Of a stretch of DNA of 64,000 nt, positions 60,548-64,000 are shown in pieces. The notes beneath the pieces are model-generated. The model was not told the DNA's origin. It made no database searches and worked only from the letters and a program-made list of their open reading frames with translations. Numbering within the stretch: position 1 is the stretch's first letter; the number at the start of each line of letters is the position of its first letter. Source of the DNA: Euryodendron excelsum (lineage: Eukaryota > Streptophyta > Magnoliopsida > Ericales > Pentaphylacaceae); contig CM065387.1 of the NCBI GenBank assembly GCA_033060915.1, positions 38,788,501 through 38,852,500 on the forward strand, read 5' to 3'. The translations under genes and the position numbers were made by a program.

Positions 60548-61870
60548 CTACTGATTAGCAATATAATCATCCCACATTTGTTGTGAGATAAATTCTTGAG
60601 TTAATGATCCTTGTCTCCCATCTTCAGATGCATTCCCTCTTGTAACATCATGCGCAGGTTCTATATCTTCATTTATAAGATCTCGATCAACTTCTGCAAC
60701 AAGTCTCTCATTTGGTTCAACTCCCATGAGAAAATTATGTAAAATGCAACAACCCAATATGATTTCATTTTGTGTGTCAATATCATATTGATCTTCCGTA
60801 CTACTAGCCACAATAGAAAATCTCTTTTCTAACACATTGAATGCCTTTTCAATCGCATTACGTAGAGAAGCATGCCTATGATTAAATATTTCATTGGGAG
60901 TTTCAGGTGCACGAACTGAGTACTCTTTTAAGCGGTAGCGTGTTCCTCAGTATGGTGCAATAAATCCAGAACACAACATAAATTCCGCATCAAATAGATA
61001 ATATTTACCTAAATTAAATGAGAGAAAATTATTTAATTTTTAGAAATATAAAATTGCTATTGCCCTATTTAAAAAAAGTATATACAAATTACCTACTAGG
61101 ACCTTCAATTTATCTTCCCCACTTAACACATTATCCAAAATTTTGGAGTCAGTTGTTGAACCTTCCCATCTAGGCAAGACATAAGTAAATTTTAAGTCAA
61201 ATGTGCAAGATGCCAACACATTTTGTGTTGGAAAGTCCTTTCTCCCTCTATATCTTGCGACATCTGCTTTGGAAACTTTCACACGAAAGTGTGTTCCATC
61301 AATTGCACCCACACAATCCTATAAAATTTTAAATATTAATACTTTTAAAAATTATAGAACAATATTAAAAATTTAACAATAGATATGAAATTACCTTTAA
61401 AAAAGGCCAAAGTCTTCGGCTATTTGCTATTTCTGGGGGAGTCTGAGCTCCACTTGGTTGGATGAAAAAGATATCTTCAAGTGATATAATTGCACTCAAA
61501 ACTTTGTGAAAGTGACAACTGATTGTCTCGCTCGATCGATTGAAAAGAAAGAAATTGCGCGATTCCTTATAGTATGAGCTAGCATATAAAGAAAATTTAC
61601 AACTTGCTTCTCCACACAACTATATGCATGTCTTCAAGACGTTTAGTGCCTCAAAGTATTTCAACTAATCTACCAAAAGCATCAGGCCTCATGCGTAATA
61701 TGTCATAAGATTTTTCATTGGTTTCAATCTTACACGTTAATATTCTTCTGACCTCTTCTCTTAAACCACTATGAGACATGGACGCACTTATAGCGCGTCG
61801 ATTAGTTGATAATAAAGTGATTAAATATGTCACACACACAGCTATAGGCCCAACAGCCATTCGCCTTATT
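60548..61870 (-). pseudogene. PIF/Harbinger transposase (DDE_Tnp_4 type), broken
   Basis: Starts MAVGPIAVCVTYLIT at 61860. Blocks in order: LRMRPDAFGRLVEIL, FNRSSETISCHFHKVLSAII, then CVGAIDGTHFRVKV (first catalytic D), RGRKDFPTQNVLASCTFDLK, LPRWEGSTTDSKIL, KYYLFDAEFMLCSG (second D), YRLKEYS, and NHRHASLRNAIEKAFNVL (catalytic E). All three acidic residues are present. Two introns with GT-AG borders lie at 61319-61394 (76 bp) and 61009-61092 (84 bp). Damage: a stop after VEIL, a frameshift near 61640, and a stop in PY*GTRY between the second D and the E, where the family has Arg (CGA to TGA). Damage is light, so the element may have died recently. Confidence 0.9.
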
Positions 61871-62692
61871 CACTCTAGATCCTCGATGTTGTCCATCTCT
61901 ATATTTTTAAATAATAAAATTGATAAATAAGCTTATAAAAAATAAAATGCAGTAACACAAAAATTAAAACAACTACTATGATGAGATCAATGGCAAGCAT
62001 TAGTACAGTTGGTAAACACAAATTCATGAATGCAGTCATGAAATTCAGTGAAAAACTATAATCTCCTCATATAGTGGTCTAATGCCTTTGTTCTCCATGA
62101 ATGCATTTTTTTTTATGAATCCAGATCCTCTAAAGTCAAAACATGCAATTAATTGTAGAGTTTAAATCTTATTCTTCCAAGTGCATCACCCATGGAACCA
62201 TACTGCTTGCAGGAAATGGAACAAGACCTCCTATATTATTCAATGTAATTTAATACTCTATTATTATTACCTAAGCTAGGGACAGATAAATGAAACTTTC
62301 TTTTTACTCTGTTTCTTCTCTATTCTTACTCGTTACCACTTTTTCTAAATCTTTTCTTCTTATTATTCCACTTCACAGTAAACTAGAGTTTAGTTATTAA
62401 TTTAGATTCTAAATTTAATGTTGTAATTTGCTTCAGTCTCATCCATTAACATGTAGGTTCTATCGAAACATAAAGAAATTGAAAGCAATCTTCATGAGTT
62501 ATATTAGTTAAAGCACTGAAGAGATATTTTGCAGGTAATACAAACTATCAGTACCAATCATGCATACCACATAGCTTTGATTTAGAAGTCTAGTTTTTAT
62601 TTTGTTTGAAGTTTAAGATAATGAAGGCAGGAAGAGAGTAGACAAATAAAAAGTAATGTAAAAAGCATAATTGATTCATTTGATCAATTAAT

Positions 62693-62764
62693 GGCCAAAC
62701 ATTGAAGTGGCCAAACTTTGAAGTAATGTAAAGAGTACACATTCTATTGGCCAAACGTTGAAGT
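62693..62764. repeat. GGCCAAAC.TTGAAGT repeats in the Harbinger arm
   Basis: Three 16-bp copies at 62693-62708, 62709-62724 (abutting) and 62749-62764, differing at one base. Subterminal repeats in this position may be protein-binding sites of the transposase or the Myb-like partner (inference). Confidence 0.85.
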
Positions 62765-62816
62765 GAGAACATTCTGCTCATTGATCATTTATGGAAGAAT
62801 TAGCAGATATATGTTT

Positions 62817-62836
62817 ACATACATACATACATACAT
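62817..62836. repeat. (ACAT)n short tandem repeat
   Basis: About five ACAT units running into TATATA. Confidence 0.9.
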
Positions 62837-63280
62837 ATATATATACATATAACCAAAAAAAAAAAAAAAAGAGAAGCAAATAAGAAAGGATTAAGAAATA
62901 GATCACATACCTATTTAGTCTATGGCATTTGACCTTTGAGCGGTGAGATCAGTTTGGAGAAAGTTACAAAATATATATATATATATTTAATATCTCTAAT
63001 AAAATAGAGTTTTAAGTTAACATAAACTAAGTAAGTAACCAATAAAAAAGAGATGAAGGACAGTTTGGGTAAGTAGAGTAGCTTACATTTTATCTCTTTT
63101 AATTTTGTTGAAATCCGATCATTTTTCAAAAGATTTGAAAGTGACTTTTTTTTTTTTCCTTTCAAATTTCACCAAATCAAATTTTATTTTGAAATTCCAC
63201 CATTCCAAACAAATCAAATGCCATTATCAAATCCCAATTCCATTAAATCTCATCAAATTCAAGCATTCCAAACATAGTTA

Positions 63281-64000
63281 AAGGGGATACAAGATGGAAT
63301 GGGAGAAGTCTCTCACATTTTCATACCATCCAAATTTATATCCATATCCATCCATGCCTATATATAAAGCGCGAGGAATTGTGAACAGAAATTTTTAGTG
63401 TCGGTGAAAAGTCTGATATGCCCTTGAGTTGCGGCCTTGTGTTCACAATGTTTGTTACCATGTGGGGATAATAATGGAACTTCAACAGAAATATATGTGT
63501 TTATATGTATTCTCACGTTACTGGAGTAAAAAGCTGCATTTTGTGTGTGAAATGGCAATTGTGCTCTTTAATTTATCGGTTATTCACTTATTGTTGGGGG
63601 TAATAATGGAAATTTAACTAATGTGGTACAGATGGTTCCTTAATCGGGAGAGCCTGCTACTATGAGATGACCATCGACATCTTGTCCAGACAGAGGTGTT
63701 GGTGAGAGATGGACGGTTGGAGAGAGATAGTTCTCATAGACTTTTTTTTCTTTTCCGCATCATTTGCATGAAGAATGCTAGCAACCATCGCCATTGACAG
63801 TCGCTTTTGCCCATCCTTTCTCTACAGTTAACACGTGGATTCCACTAAGTGATATGAACCGGTAACCAAAAAAGTAAAATAAAACAAACCCTGCCTCTCT
63901 CTCTCTCTTTCACATCACTTTTGTCTCTCTAAATTTTTCTCTCTTTAAAATACTCTTGCTAGATCTATTTAAGTTCACTCTCCACTCTCCACTCTCTAGT
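63281..64000. other. Non-coding right edge, CT-rich at the end
   Basis: No gene supported. From 63890 the text turns into CTCTCTCTCTCTTTC and CTCTCTAAA-rich leader-like DNA running off the window, which may be the 5' untranslated region of a plus-strand gene to the right. Confidence 0.4.

Larger units (their letters stand above)
58614..63277 (-). mobile_element. PIF/Harbinger transposon, nearly complete
   Basis: Length 4664 bp. The left end CATTATGTTTGGAACC and right end GGCATTCCAAACATAG-type text (CATTCCAAACATAG on plus) are imperfect inverted repeats, each flanked by TTA (58611-58613 and 63278-63280), the target choice of this superfamily. It carries the two genes of the superfamily, transposase and Myb-like protein, both on the minus strand. 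Stops in both genes make it non-autonomous now. The long non-coding right arm (61.9-63.2 kb) contains a set of 16-bp repeats. Confidence 0.8.

Noticed and set aside
1..64000. tRNA genes and CRISPR arrays
   Set aside because: No GGTTCGAATCC-type T-arm with matching acceptor stem was found, and no regularly spaced short repeats with unique spacers; the 118-bp array has no spacers.

Overview
The window reads as nuclear DNA of a flowering plant, most likely a woody eudicot. It is AT-rich, full of (CT)n/(GA)n/(TA)n microsatellites, has plant-type short introns, and is dominated by plant transposable-element families: Ty3/gypsy Tat, Ty1/copia, L1-type LINE, PIF/Harbinger, Mutator-like, Helitron and MITEs. 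No tRNA, rRNA, CRISPR or bacterial feature is visible. I cannot assemble one complete, confident host gene. The host-like coding signals are a broken small membrane-protein candidate on the minus strand near 22.6-23.0 kb and two isolated exon-like segments near 26.9 and 30.9 kb.

Layout. 0-10 kb is mostly non-coding and holds a 923-bp non-autonomous Mutator-like element (1114-2036) with an exact 10-bp target duplication. 10-13.1 kb holds a leader-like segment followed by about 2 kb of degenerate TTTTCAAAA-type low-complexity repeat. 13.9-15.9 kb has two LTR remnants, one copia SIRE-like and one gypsy Tat-like. 13-26 kb carries scattered copies of one MITE family. 28.17-28.39 kb is a Tourist-type MITE with TTA duplications, followed by a possible short Helitron.

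31.1-39.6 kb is the 3' two-thirds of a Tat-lineage gypsy retrotransposon. In order it has RNase H/integrase remains on the plus strand, a 118-bp tandem repeat array in the 3' untranslated region, a multi-exon accessory gene on the opposite strand, and the 3' LTR. A 1732-bp element of a family I do not recognise is inserted into the tandem array. A diverged second copy lies at 45.9-47.1 kb. Both copies end in a hairpin and carry a cluster of short dyad repeats at the same relative place.

39.8-44.7 kb is a head-to-tail run of three Helitron-like units on the minus strand. 47.1-50.1 kb is a 5'-truncated copia element with its 3' LTR, followed by a LINE fragment (50.1-50.5 kb). 52.05-53.4 kb is another LTR with internal repeats. 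58.6-63.3 kb is a nearly complete PIF/Harbinger transposon on the minus strand with both a transposase and a Myb-like gene, each broken by stops. The history is one of nested insertion: the unknown family landed inside the Tat array, and a Harbinger landed close to an older Mutator-like end.
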